A stretch of DNA of 64,000 nucleotides from an uncultured Veillonellaceae bacterium (GTDB lineage: Bacteria; Bacillota; Negativicutes; Veillonellales; Veillonellaceae): positions 1-64,000 of the forward strand of contig CAMBIX010000006.1 in NCBI GenBank assembly GCA_945867815.1. The letters run 5' to 3'. Of this stretch, positions 36,003 through 44,922 are shown piece by piece. Within the stretch, counting starts at the first letter, position 1, and each line of letters begins with the position of its first letter. A program made the translations under genes and the position numbers. The notes under the pieces are model-generated. The model was given only the letters and a program-made list of their open reading frames with translations, was not told the origin of the DNA and did no database searches.

Positions 36003-36024
36003 AAAAAAGGAGGCTCTCGCCTCC
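36003..36024 (-). terminator. Terminator of the NlpC/P60 gene
   Basis: A perfect GGAGGC-GCCTCC stem with GAGA loop, followed by TTTTTT on the minus strand, about 30 bp after the NlpC/P60 stop. Confidence 0.9.
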
Positions 36025-36052
36025 CCTTAATTTACTCGATTCAATTTTGAGA

Positions 36053-36871
36053 CTACATAACGCGTCGAGCGCCTAAATAACGTTCGCCCCAGTATCCTGT
36101 ATCTAAAGGAGCAATTGCAATACCACGACTGCTAGTAGCGCTAATAAAGTTACCATTACCTACATAGATACCAGAATGAGACGCACCTGGTTCATAGGTT
36201 TCAAAAAATACTAAATCGCCTGGCCGCAAATTACTGCGAGACACCTGTGTCCCTACTTCATATTGGGCATCTGCTAACCGTGGCAAATGAATACCTACCT
36301 TATTAAACACATATTGTGTGTACCCTGAGCAGTCAAAGCCATCTGGTGTAGTACCGCCCCATACATAAGGCACGCCTTCATATTGTTCAGCAATACGAAG
36401 GAGGCGCTGAGCACTTGGTGAAGCTTCTGCATTACGAGTAATGGCCTGAGCCACATTATTATTGGCATATTTCTGCGAATAGTTCGTTGTCTTCTGTTTT
36501 TGCTGCTTAGTATATTCTGCTTTCCACTTTGTAATTCGCGCATTGGCCGATGCATGGTCAATATTCTTTCTTACAAAAGCATCTGTTAATGGTGTGCCCA
36601 TCAATTTCTTATACGTTTCAGGTCCCACAATACCATCAACAGGTAGGCCATGATCACGCTGAAATAAGCGCACAGCCCATTTTGTATTGGCATCATATTC
36701 GTTCGTCGCTCTTGCATGATAGCCATAGGTAATTAATTTTTTCTGGATTGACGTTACTCCGCTGCCAGCGTCGCCATACTGAATCGACGCCGCACTTGCA
36801 GTAAAGCAAACACACGCCAACATCGCTGTCACGATAAGTGTTTTAGTCTTTTTCTTGGGATTTCGTTTCAT
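36053..36871 (-). CDS. Secreted NlpC/P60 cell-wall hydrolase with peptidoglycan-binding domain
   Basis: A 272-aa exported protein expected to cut peptide bonds in peptidoglycan stems. A basic start and hydrophobic stretch form a signal peptide (about 1-28, AXA-like SAA site). A PG_binding_1 domain spans about 33-92 (VTSIQKKLITYGYHA to VDGIVGPETYKKL), then a linker. An NlpC/P60 domain covers about 155-272, with catalytic Cys in DGFDCSGYTQ, His in SHSGIYVGNG and a third polar residue further on. It ends at its own terminator. Confidence 0.92.
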   Translation of the reverse strand: MKRNPKKKTKTLIVTAMLACVCFTASAASIQYGDAGSGVTSIQKKLITYGYHARATNEYDANTKWAVRLFQRDHGLPVDGIVGPETYKKLMGTPLTDAFVRKNIDHASANARITKWKAEYTKQQKQKTTNYSQKYANNNVAQAITRNAEASPSAQRLLRIAEQYEGVPYVWGGTTPDGFDCSGYTQYVFNKVGIHLPRLADAQYEVGTQVSRSNLRPGDLVFFETYEPGASHSGIYVGNGNFISATSSRGIAIAPLDTGYWGERYLGARRVM

Positions 36872-36908
36872 GTATTATGTTTCCTCTTTCGATACTGACA
36901 TATAACTG

Positions 36909-37859
36909 CTATTTCGTGTGTGTGTTGTCCGGTTTCTCACAGTTATAACACTCTTTTGTCCAATATAAAGGCCGATGCTTAACTTCTTCAAACACCCGTC
37001 CTAAATATTCTCCAATAATCCCTAAAGCGATTAATTGAACGCCACCTAAAAAGAAGATAGCTACAGCTAAAGTAGCCCACCCACTTACAACCGTGGCCGA
37101 CATAAAGTGTACAAATAAAATATGAAGAATCATTAAAATGCTTAACAAGCCGCTAGCTAAACCTACGTACATAGCTAATCTAAGAGGCACTGTTGAAAAA
37201 GCAGCCACCCCGTCTAAGGCCAAATGTATCATCTTGCGGACACTAAATTTAGAAACACCAGCAAAACGTGGTGGTGCCACAAAATGTAGCTCAACTTGCT
37301 TATACCCTAAGTCACCTACGATACCACGTAAAAACCGTCCGTGTTCTCGAAAGCGCTTTAATGTATTGAGAGCCTTCCGATTCATTAACCGAAAATCAGA
37401 ACCACCTTCTACAATAGGTACATTCGCCATAATATTCATTACTTTATAGTAATATTTTGATGTAAATGCCTTCATCCAACTCGCATCTTCTGTAGAGTCA
37501 CGAATCGTCCGCACCACATCATTACCTTCTTCCCATAAGCGCACAAGCTCAGGGATTAAAGCTGGCGGATGCTGCATATCGCCATCCATGGTAATAACCG
37601 CATCACCATGAGCGTAATCAAGCCCGCATGTCAATGCGATTTGATGCCCAAAATTCCGAGCGAGCAACAACACTTTAACTCGTTTATCTCTGTCTGCTAA
37701 TTCATGTAATAAAGACGACGACGAATCTGTTGAGCCATCATCAACATAAATGAGTTCATAGTCATAAGCAAGCTTAGTCATGACCTCTGTAACAGACTGA
37801 TAAAACTTTAAAATATTAGCCTCTTCATTATAAACAGGCACCACAATTGACAATAGCAT
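36909..37859 (-). CDS. Family 2 glycosyltransferase, polyprenyl-phosphate type (GtrB/DPM1-like)
   Basis: A 316-aa protein with a GT2 domain (VVPVYNEEANI, VDDGSTDSS, MDGDMQHPP with the metal-binding DxD) and two C-terminal transmembrane segments at about 230-255 and 264-290. This layout is that of enzymes that load glucose or another sugar onto undecaprenyl phosphate at the inner face of the membrane. A flippase (GtrA) is not adjacent, so the pathway is unclear. It sits about 37 bp upstream of the NlpC/P60 gene. Confidence 0.88.
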   Translation of the reverse strand: MLLSIVVPVYNEEANILKFYQSVTEVMTKLAYDYELIYVDDGSTDSSSSLLHELADRDKRVKVLLLARNFGHQIALTCGLDYAHGDAVITMDGDMQHPPALIPELVRLWEEGNDVVRTIRDSTEDASWMKAFTSKYYYKVMNIMANVPIVEGGSDFRLMNRKALNTLKRFREHGRFLRGIVGDLGYKQVELHFVAPPRFAGVSKFSVRKMIHLALDGVAAFSTVPLRLAMYVGLASGLLSILMILHILFVHFMSATVVSGWATLAVAIFFLGGVQLIALGIIGEYLGRVFEEVKHRPLYWTKECYNCEKPDNTHTK

Positions 37860-37934
37860 TTAACTTTCTCCATATTGAATACGTATCTATTTTACTAAAT
37901 TTTATGAAATTTAGCAAATTTCACGAATTCTGAC

Positions 37935-39497
37935 CTACTCTTTAAAGATACGTTTAGCCTCATCTAAGCTGCTAAGTTCGCTGGATACATACAATTCATC
38001 TTGCGCGTGCAATATCGTTCTCGGCTCTGGAAATACATGTTCTCCATGACGCTCAATAGAAACAATAAAAACACCATCTGGCAGCTGTAAATCTTGTATC
38101 CGTTTTCCTTCCCACTGACTAATCGTCGATAATTTAGCATTAAAGAAGGTTTGAGATAAATCCCCTTCTACTTCTTTCTTATTCTTCAACATTAATTCCA
38201 ATAAGCCGTCATAAATAGGAATTTCCTTACATAGTTCAGCAACTGCATAAGCTATAACAGCTGTAATCCCTACCTGGTAAAAACTATACAAACTATCTGA
38301 CATTTCAAGAACCAACAAAATACCTAATAAAGGTGTCCGCATAGCTGATGCCAAAATGCCGCTCATGGCGCAAATGGCAAAATTAGCCTGAAAAGTACCG
38401 GCCGGCACCCAGCCAAGACCTACAAAAAAAGTATATAAGAAGGCTCCTGCTGACGCCCCTATAGTCAGCATAGGGAAGAACAAGCCACCTTGGGCTCCAC
38501 AACCATAACATAGAGACGTCAATAAAATCTTACCTGCTAAAATCCCCAAACAGAACAATAAAGCATGTTCTTCTAAGGCAATATGACCAATTAATAAATT
38601 GCCTCCATTTAAAAGCTCCTGCGCATCATAGCCAACCATAGTTACAATTAAAAAGGTAGCGATGATTTTTAAGGAACCAAGTATGGGCATAGCCGTAAAG
38701 ACCCGCTTAAATAATAGAATGGACTTATTAAAGATAATGCCGATAAAACCAATAAAAAAGCCTAAGGCTATCAACGGGCCAAAATAAGTAAGAGGCAAAG
38801 GATTAGTTACAGTAAAACTTAAAGACGGTCCCATACCAAAAATCATAGCCGTCACTAAATTAGCAACCATACAAGCTGTAAGTACAGGCACAACGAGCAA
38901 GGGATAAAAGCTCTTATGCACTTCTTCAAAGGCAAACATAGAAGACGCTACTGGTGCACTAAAAGCGGCTGTTAAACCAGAGGCAGCTCCCGCTGTAATC
39001 AAGAGACGAGTCTCATGAAGAGAACTTTTGAACCAGTTAGCTACAATCTTAGCCGCCGCCCCACCTAACTGGATAGACGGCCCTTCTCGACCTACCGAAA
39101 AACCACACAAACCATCCATAACCCCACCAGCATACTTTGAGATGAGTGTTCGTGCAGCCCGCATATTAAAAATTCCCATCAATTCGGCTTCAATCTGAGG
39201 TATCCCTGAACCGCCAGATAAAGGCGCCCATTCAAGGAGCTTATAACAGCCCCAGCCTAGCACAATCATCAAAAGAACCCAGCCTAGGCTCTGCCAAAAA
39301 GTAATACTCGCAAACAAGGCATGACGATACAGCTCCCCTTCTTGAATTAAATAGCGAAAAGTCGCTCCAAAAAAGCCAGCTACCGCCCCAACAACAATGG
39401 ATTTAGCCCATAACCGAAGAAAAACCTTCGTCGTCATGTCTTCATAGTGCAAATTGGGATTTATTTGATTAACTATCGTCCGAAACCGCCTAAACAT
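37935..39497 (-). CDS. ClC-family chloride channel/antiporter with TrkA-C domain
   Basis: A 520-aa membrane protein. The ClC selectivity and gating motifs are present in order: GSGIPQIEAEL, GREGPSIQLGG (the gating Glu) and GGLFFPMLTIGASAG. About residues 440-520 form a soluble RCK_C/TrkA-C domain (FFNAKLSTISQW to the end), which suggests regulation by a ligand or nucleotide. It probably exchanges Cl- for H+. It stands alone between hydrogenase genes and the glycosyltransferase. Confidence 0.92.
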   Translation of the reverse strand: MFRRFRTIVNQINPNLHYEDMTTKVFLRLWAKSIVVGAVAGFFGATFRYLIQEGELYRHALFASITFWQSLGWVLLMIVLGWGCYKLLEWAPLSGGSGIPQIEAELMGIFNMRAARTLISKYAGGVMDGLCGFSVGREGPSIQLGGAAAKIVANWFKSSLHETRLLITAGAASGLTAAFSAPVASSMFAFEEVHKSFYPLLVVPVLTACMVANLVTAMIFGMGPSLSFTVTNPLPLTYFGPLIALGFFIGFIGIIFNKSILLFKRVFTAMPILGSLKIIATFLIVTMVGYDAQELLNGGNLLIGHIALEEHALLFCLGILAGKILLTSLCYGCGAQGGLFFPMLTIGASAGAFLYTFFVGLGWVPAGTFQANFAICAMSGILASAMRTPLLGILLVLEMSDSLYSFYQVGITAVIAYAVAELCKEIPIYDGLLELMLKNKKEVEGDLSQTFFNAKLSTISQWEGKRIQDLQLPDGVFIVSIERHGEHVFPEPRTILHAQDELYVSSELSSLDEAKRIFKE

Positions 39498-39509
39498 ATA
39501 CGCCTCCCT

Positions 39510-39887
39510 TTACATACTAGCAGCATCAATCCAGCTTTGAATATCCTTTTCTGCTTCTTCCATATCCTCTACGTAAGCTCCAGCAATTTCTGGATATTTA
39601 CATACTTCTACAGTATATAAAATAGCAGCGCCTGTACTATTGCGGTAAACGCCAACCCAAACACCTGGAAAGGTACTTTCATACCATTCCACCGGTTCGT
39701 CACCTTCTTTGAAGTTAATCGTAATTGAACCCTTACCTAGTGCTTCTATGACTTCAACCACTTCTTCTTCCATGAGGCCTGACTTATCTAGATAAATAGT
39801 ATAGGTCTTCCCTTCCGTGCGCAGTGCATGAAGGGCATGCTTAATTTCTTTTAACACGGCCTTAATACGGCCATAATCTTCTATCAT
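39510..39887 (-). CDS. HupH_C/HyaF C-terminal-like hydrogenase accessory protein
   Basis: A 125-aa soluble protein that I relate to the HupH/HyaF C-terminal domain. The similarity is the order LGKGSITI-like strand, ESTFPGVWVGVYRNSTG with the conserved PGVW, then TVEVCKYPEI. Full-length HupH/HyaF is about 285 aa, so this is a single-domain form. HupH-type proteins assist maturation of the hydrogenase small subunit. It overlaps the protease gene by 4 bp at the end of the operon, strongly supporting a hydrogenase role. The family call is by eye. Confidence 0.75.
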   Translation of the reverse strand: MIEDYGRIKAVLKEIKHALHALRTEGKTYTIYLDKSGLMEEEVVEVIEALGKGSITINFKEGDEPVEWYESTFPGVWVGVYRNSTGAAILYTVEVCKYPEIAGAYVEDMEEAEKDIQSWIDAASM

Positions 39888-40390
39888 TTTTTATGTGCCT
39901 CCACGCCCCATGAACGCAAAACAGCAAGAACACGTTGTTCTACATCTGGCATAACAGCCTGGACGGTCTGCGTTGGCTCTAATCCAAACTCTAAATCTTC
40001 CGGTTCAACACCAATCACAACTGCATCATCTAAGGGATCATCTTGGGCAAACCGAATAGCTAATACATCTTGTATGCCAATTTCATGCATAGAGATTTCA
40101 TCATTATTAAAATACTTATTCATTTCTTGATGATGAAACTGATAGACTGTTCCTGGCTTTTCTTCACCACTAATAGCATCAAGCAACAAAAGCTTACGCA
40201 TACCTACCATAAAGGACATGATTTCCATACCCATAGTGCCACCATCAAGCAAAGTAATATTAGGCGTAAAAGAGTAGGTGTCACGTAGTTTATTAACTAC
40301 GTGAACGCCTACTCCTTCATCACTGAGTAAAATATTACCAACGCCTAAGACCACTATAGGTTCCGAGTTATAGGCTGTAATTCCACTCAT
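39884..40390 (-). CDS. hyaD: Hydrogenase maturation endopeptidase (HyaD/HybD family)
   Basis: Cleaves the C-terminal extension of the large subunit once nickel is inserted. The 168-aa protein has the family signature GVGNILLSDEGVGVHVV at about 16-32, with metal-binding Asp/Glu in LSDEG, and LLLDAISGEE later. Its substrate is visible next door: the large subunit ends DPCMACSTH plus a 20-residue tail. The start overlaps the cytochrome b stop by 4 bp. Confidence 0.93.
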   Translation of the reverse strand: MSGITAYNSEPIVVLGVGNILLSDEGVGVHVVNKLRDTYSFTPNITLLDGGTMGMEIMSFMVGMRKLLLLDAISGEEKPGTVYQFHHQEMNKYFNNDEISMHEIGIQDVLAIRFAQDDPLDDAVVIGVEPEDLEFGLEPTQTVQAVMPDVEQRVLAVLRSWGVEAHKK

Positions 40391-41124
40391 TTGTTTTCTT
40401 CCTTTTTAGCTACATAATCCTTGCCGTACAAATCAGCTATATCTTCTGGGTCTTCTGGGTAAAATTTCATACCTGAAACCATACTGGATACTTCCCCAGA
40501 TTCTTCCATAACATCTTCACGGAAAGCCATATATACATGAATAATAACAAACAATAAGAAAATCCATGCAATATAGTGGTGAATAACATGTACTTGGTAT
40601 TCTGTAAATAGCATATTTATTGGATTAAAGAGAATAGCCAACCAACTATTCGGATTAATCATGGCATACATAGCTAAGCCTGTGCAAATTTCTACAACAA
40701 ACAAAATGTACACAACAAAATAACTAGTTCTAGCCAAGGAATTACGTAAAAAGCGATGTTCTTCCTGACGTGGCAACATCAAATAATGCTTGATTGTAAT
40801 CCAAAGACCTCTCCAAAATAAGGCTTGATTAAACTTAGGCAACAAACGATCGCCCTTGTTTAAATACGCCCCATACAGGCGAATAACAAAAGAAGCAATC
40901 AAGACAAAGCCAGCATAGAAATGAATACGCCGCATGGTTTCCATAGAAAACCAGCCATCAACAGCATAAGTTGGAATCCCATTACCTGTTAATCCTTGGA
41001 ATCCTGGATCCCCAATATACAAGCCAGTCCAAAACAAGGCCGTTACACAAAGTACCATGGCCCAATGAAACACACGAAGCCATAAACTAAACACACGATA
41101 AGGCTTCTTATCTTTTTCTACCAT
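40387..41124 (-). CDS. hyaC: Ni/Fe-hydrogenase b-type cytochrome subunit
   Basis: A 245-aa membrane protein with four transmembrane helices (about 13-35, 65-82, 125-150, 185-205) and paired histidines in LRVFHW, IHFYAGF and VIHHYIAWIFLLFVIIHVYM that would ligate two b hemes. It anchors the hydrogenase dimer in the cytoplasmic membrane and passes electrons to quinone. It overlaps the maturation protease gene by 4 bp and follows the large subunit by 12 bp. Confidence 0.93.
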   Translation of the reverse strand: MVEKDKKPYRVFSLWLRVFHWAMVLCVTALFWTGLYIGDPGFQGLTGNGIPTYAVDGWFSMETMRRIHFYAGFVLIASFVIRLYGAYLNKGDRLLPKFNQALFWRGLWITIKHYLMLPRQEEHRFLRNSLARTSYFVVYILFVVEICTGLAMYAMINPNSWLAILFNPINMLFTEYQVHVIHHYIAWIFLLFVIIHVYMAFREDVMEESGEVSSMVSGMKFYPEDPEDIADLYGKDYVAKKEENK

Positions 41125-41136
41125 AATAGCCTCCCG

Positions 41137-43041
41137 TTATTTACAAATTGAGTCTGTATTTACAGCCACAATTTCCTTGCTGCCATCCTTATTATACAAA
41201 TGTGTCGAGCAAGCCATGCAAGGGTCGAAGGAATGCAAACTACGGATGATTTCTAGTGGTTTTTCAGGAATAATAACCTTAGTATCAATCATACTAGCTT
41301 CAAAAGCACCGTGTTCATTAGTCCGTGTCTTAGGCGCTGCATTCCAAGTCGTAGGTACAATACATTGATAATTATTGCTAGTACCATTCTTAATGGATAC
41401 CCAATGACCAAGAGCCCCACGTGGTGCATCCAATACACCAACCCCTTTAGCTTCTTTTGGCCAAGAAGATGGTTCCCACTTATCATTATTTTGAACTGTT
41501 GTATCGCCATTTTTAATATTATTCGTCAACTTAGTAAAGAAATAACGGCTCATGCTAGCAGCTACCTGCGCGTCTAACCCACGGCAAGCAGTACGTCCAA
41601 TAGAGGAAAGCATCCATTGATGTGGCTGCAAGTTAAGAATCTTAGACACTGTATCTACTTGGTTAACAACCATTTTTTCCGCCCAAGTTGGGTTCTTAAT
41701 AATACCTTGTTTTACTTTTGTATAAATAATGATATATTTAGCCAATGGGCCAACTTCACAAGGTTTACCCTTAAATGTTGGCGTCTTAACCCAAGAATAC
41801 TTCTTATCTTCATCTAAGTATTCCCAGTTCGTCTTTGTTCCTGTCTTAGGGCCAGTGAATTCCGGCTTCGTAATCCCTTGACTTGGATTTAAGTTAGTTA
41901 CTCCACTTGGATACTTGTACCAAGAATGGTCAACTTCTTCTGTTACAATATTGTCCTTCATCAAATCCGGACCATCCAATGGAATAAAGGTAGCTTTATC
42001 AACACCGAGTTCAAAGTTTTCTACCACACCGTTAGACCGTTCAATAATTTGTTTGAAATAATCACCATTGCTAATGCCAGTATATGGTTCATTTGGATAA
42101 GAACCATAAGCAATAACGCGTTTCTTAGATAAGCCGCCACCATCGGTACGACCTGCTTTTATATAAGCAGCACCAATAGCTAATAAATCTGGTAAATAGA
42201 AATAATTAGCTATATCTTGTCCCAAATTAATAGCATCACTAACAATATCTAAGCGATCAGCATTAATTGGGGCGTTCATATCATTCAAAGAAATAGAGCA
42301 AGGCATCCCGCCTACGGTGTAATGTGGATGTGGATTTTTACCACCAAAAACAACTTGTGGCACAATAATGTCACGTTGTTTATCAAGCACATGTAAGTAA
42401 TGGGCAATAGCCATCAAATGTACTTCTGGCGGCAATAAATCATAATCTGGATGATCCCACCACTGGGCTGAAAAAATACCTAATTGACCACTGTCAACAA
42501 TTTTCTGCAATTTAGCCTTAATAGCTGTAAAATAAGCTGCACTAGCCTTAGGGAAAGTCTTTGGATAAGCCGATGTAGAGCTCTTACCTTCATTAGGCAC
42601 TAGCGGTTCTACATTATACGTATTCAATACCGTTTCCTGTAATTGTGCTGTCTTAGCTGGATCTGCCTGCAAAGCCTTCAAAGGACTAACAAAGTCCAAG
42701 GCATGGAGGTGGTAAAAATGAACAACATGGTCATGTAACTCTAAGCAGCTAAGCATAATATTACGAATATAGTTAGCATTCTTAGGAATAGTAATATGCA
42801 AAGCATCTTCTACAGCACGTAAGGATGCCAAAGCATGTGTGGAAGTACATACACCACAAATACGTTGTACATAAGCCCATAAGGCACGTGGATCACGGTC
42901 TTTAGCAACAAGTTCAATTCCACGCCATGCTGGACTGCTAGACAAGGCATCTTGTACCTTACCACTGCCTTCATCAACATTAATTTCTACACGTAAATGG
43001 CCTTCAATACGGGAAATCGGATCTACTACCACTCTCTTCAT
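41137..43041 (-). CDS. hyaB: [NiFe] hydrogenase large subunit
   Basis: Holds the NiFe active site. The 634-aa protein has the N-terminal L1 motif RICGVCTSTHALAS (about 62-75) and the C-terminal L2 motif DPCMACSTH, which supply the four nickel cysteines. Twenty residues after this His form a removable C-terminal tail, matching the maturation protease encoded two genes downstream. The start shares one base with the small-subunit stop. Motifs and partner order fit group 1 membrane-bound uptake hydrogenases. Hyp maturation genes are not in the window. Confidence 0.95.
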   Translation of the reverse strand: MKRVVVDPISRIEGHLRVEINVDEGSGKVQDALSSSPAWRGIELVAKDRDPRALWAYVQRICGVCTSTHALASLRAVEDALHITIPKNANYIRNIMLSCLELHDHVVHFYHLHALDFVSPLKALQADPAKTAQLQETVLNTYNVEPLVPNEGKSSTSAYPKTFPKASAAYFTAIKAKLQKIVDSGQLGIFSAQWWDHPDYDLLPPEVHLMAIAHYLHVLDKQRDIIVPQVVFGGKNPHPHYTVGGMPCSISLNDMNAPINADRLDIVSDAINLGQDIANYFYLPDLLAIGAAYIKAGRTDGGGLSKKRVIAYGSYPNEPYTGISNGDYFKQIIERSNGVVENFELGVDKATFIPLDGPDLMKDNIVTEEVDHSWYKYPSGVTNLNPSQGITKPEFTGPKTGTKTNWEYLDEDKKYSWVKTPTFKGKPCEVGPLAKYIIIYTKVKQGIIKNPTWAEKMVVNQVDTVSKILNLQPHQWMLSSIGRTACRGLDAQVAASMSRYFFTKLTNNIKNGDTTVQNNDKWEPSSWPKEAKGVGVLDAPRGALGHWVSIKNGTSNNYQCIVPTTWNAAPKTRTNEHGAFEASMIDTKVIIPEKPLEIIRSLHSFDPCMACSTHLYNKDGSKEIVAVNTDSICK

Positions 43042-44192
43042 TATTGATTGCCTCCTTCAGATTTGTTATTCTTGGCTTCGTCTGCCTTTTTAGCAGCTTC
43101 AGCGGCTTCTTTCTTTTCTAATTGAATATCATCATATTTATGTTTAGCTAGGGTAATGCCGCCATGAGCAATAACGGCGCCAGTAGCTACGAAGCCTGCA
43201 ATCGTACCAATTGTATCCGCTGACGTAATAGTACCAGGCAATGGAATATTAGGAAGACGCGTATAGAAGTCACCATTATCCCAGAAGTGTGGCTCGCTGC
43301 AACCAATACAGCCATGACCAGATTGGATTGGATAAGATAAGCCGTTCCACCAACGTAAATTACCGCAGGAATTATACGTTTCTGGTCCACGACAACCAAT
43401 TTTATACAAGCACCAACCAGCCTTTGACGCATCATCATCAAATTCATCTACATACATGCCAGAATCAAAAAAGGCACGACGATAGCAAGTATCATGAATA
43501 CGATTACCATAGAATTGTTTTGGACGGCCCTGGTCATCTACAGGAGGTAATTCACCAAACATGGCGTAACTCATAATTGTTCCTGTCATAACTTCAGGAA
43601 TTGGAGGACAACCAGGAACGCGGATAATTTTCTTGCCATAAATGACATTGCTAATTTCTACACTGTCTGTTGGATTTGGATCAGCTGCCTGAATACCACC
43701 CCAACTAGAGCATGAGCCATAGGCAATAATGAAAGCAGCCCCTGCAGCAGCTTGTTTCAAACGTTCATTAAATGGTTTACCAGCAATCATGCAATAGGTA
43801 CCATCATTGCCAAGAGCCGTAGCCCCTTCAACAACAAGCACATATTTACCATATTGTTCCTTCATAACCTGATCTAAATGAGCTTCTAATGGTGCCCCAG
43901 CAGCTGCATCCAAGGTATCATCATATTCTAAATTAATGATATTTAGAATCATGTCAGTCGCATAAGGTGCTTTAGAACGCAAGAACGATTCACTGCATCC
44001 TGTACATTCCTGTCCATGGAGCCACAATACTGTCGGCACATCTTTTGTTTCCGCTGCTTCAACCACCTTATTAAGCATTGTTGGTGGCAGCCCTAAAATA
44101 GCCGTCAAGGCTACGCATGATTTCATAAATGTTCGGCGGCTAAGTTTACGTTCACGGAATAAATTCCATAAAGTATTTTTACCTTCGCTCAC
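43041..44192 (-). CDS. hyaA: [NiFe] hydrogenase small subunit, Tat-exported
   Basis: Carries three Fe-S clusters that wire the active site to the cytochrome. The 383-aa sequence starts with GTG behind AAGGAGGAG and has a twin-arginine signal RRTFMK at 19-24 followed by a hydrophobic stretch. The proximal cluster motif is HGQECTGCSES (about 59-69). Cysteines for the medial and distal clusters lie around 250-300 (GCRGPETYNSCG, GHGCIGCSEPHFWD). A C-terminal transmembrane helix is near 330-350. The Tat signal implies the dimer faces the periplasm. Confidence 0.95.
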   Translation of the reverse strand: MSEGKNTLWNLFRERKLSRRTFMKSCVALTAILGLPPTMLNKVVEAAETKDVPTVLWLHGQECTGCSESFLRSKAPYATDMILNIINLEYDDTLDAAAGAPLEAHLDQVMKEQYGKYVLVVEGATALGNDGTYCMIAGKPFNERLKQAAAGAAFIIAYGSCSSWGGIQAADPNPTDSVEISNVIYGKKIIRVPGCPPIPEVMTGTIMSYAMFGELPPVDDQGRPKQFYGNRIHDTCYRRAFFDSGMYVDEFDDDASKAGWCLYKIGCRGPETYNSCGNLRWWNGLSYPIQSGHGCIGCSEPHFWDNGDFYTRLPNIPLPGTITSADTIGTIAGFVATGAVIAHGGITLAKHKYDDIQLEKKEAAEAAKKADEAKNNKSEGGNQ

Positions 44193-44249
44193 AGGAAGAC
44201 TCCTCCTTAGTTATCACAAAACCTACTTTTTATCAATACCTCTTTACTT

Positions 44250-44287
44250 ACATGAATGTAAATATATTATATAGAAAACATTCATGT
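44250..44287. promoter_or_regulatory. Inverted repeat in the hydrogenase operon promoter region
   Basis: Perfect 10-bp arms ACATGAATGT (44250-44259) and ACATTCATGT (44278-44287) enclose an 18-bp AT-only-rich core containing TATAAT on the minus strand. It lies 58-95 bp before the hyaA start. An upstream extended -10 (TGATATACT) would make it an operator near the start site. The regulator is unknown. Confidence 0.5.
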
Positions 44288-44391
44288 CTTTAGTATATCA
44301 CCAAGCATGATTTACGGCTACAAGAAATAAGTTATTACTTATATCAATGACTTCTAGTATAAATAGTTCCTATGTAGTATAACTGTTTTCC

Positions 44392-44485
44392 GCAAATCCA
44401 TAATAGCTTTTTCTTTTATCTTACATAGTCCTTATTACTCTATGGATTTGCCTAAGTAATTCGCACACTTTTGCGTATTGCTTAG
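44392..44485. other. Two adjacent hairpins of unknown role
   Basis: GCAAATCCATA (44392-44402) pairs perfectly with TATGGATTTGC (44441-44451), loop 38 nt. Immediately after, 44452-44485 forms a second stem with CTAAG-CTTAG, AAT-ATT and CGCA-TGCG segments. Neither is followed by a T tract on either strand, so they are not simple terminators. Confidence 0.4.
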
Positions 44486-44520
44486 TTCCTTCAAAAGTGG
44501 CTCTCTACTTAAAATAAGTA

Positions 44521-44540
44521 GACCGCCCTTACGGACGGTC
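44521..44540 (-). terminator. Terminator of rnpB
   Basis: Minus-strand GACCGTCC-GTAA-GGGCGGTC stem with one G-U pair, followed by TACTTATTTT, directly after the rnpB 3' end. Confidence 0.75.
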
Positions 44541-44541
44541 T

Positions 44542-44900
44542 CTACAAGTAGTCAATAAGCCGAGTTCTGTACTGCAAAGCAGCGATAATTATCTTTCTAG
44601 GCATGCAGTTACCTGCATGCTCAAGCGGCACAACCCGAAAAGCCGGCGGGCCACCGGTATTCTTTTCCTATTCGGCCTTGCTCCGGATGGGGTTTACCGA
44701 GCCAGTACGTTACCGTACTGCTGGTGCGCTCTTACCGCACCGTTCCACCCTTACCGCAAATGCGGCGGTCTACGTTTCTGTGGCACTATTCCCTATGGTC
44801 ACCCACGCCGGACGTTATCCGGCATCCTGCCCTATGGAGCTCGGACTTTCCTCGAGTCAAAGACTCGCAATTATCTTTCGTACTTGCTTGTCTAGTCTAT
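44542..44900 (-). ncRNA. rnpB: RNase P RNA (bacterial class A)
   Basis: The catalytic RNA that removes tRNA 5' leaders. On the minus strand the conserved 5' core GAGGAAAGTCCGAGCTCC, GGGTGGAACGGTGCGGTAAG, the GCTCGGTAAACCCC element and the 3' core ACAGAACTCGGCTTA are all present in order over about 360 nt. CAAGTA/TACTTG near the ends fit helix P1. The long loops and layout suit the class A form rather than the Bacillus class B form. The 5' end is estimated. Reading frames across this stretch are spurious. Confidence 0.95.
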
Positions 44901-44922
44901 CACACCTATACAGTAAGAGCAA

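Larger units (their letters stand above)
44193..44541. other. Intergenic region between hyaA and rnpB
   Basis: No coding frame is supported. It contains the hydrogenase promoter area with a 10-bp inverted repeat (44250-44287), a long hairpin (44392-44451), a second hairpin (44452-44485), and the rnpB terminator (44521-44540). Confidence 0.6.
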
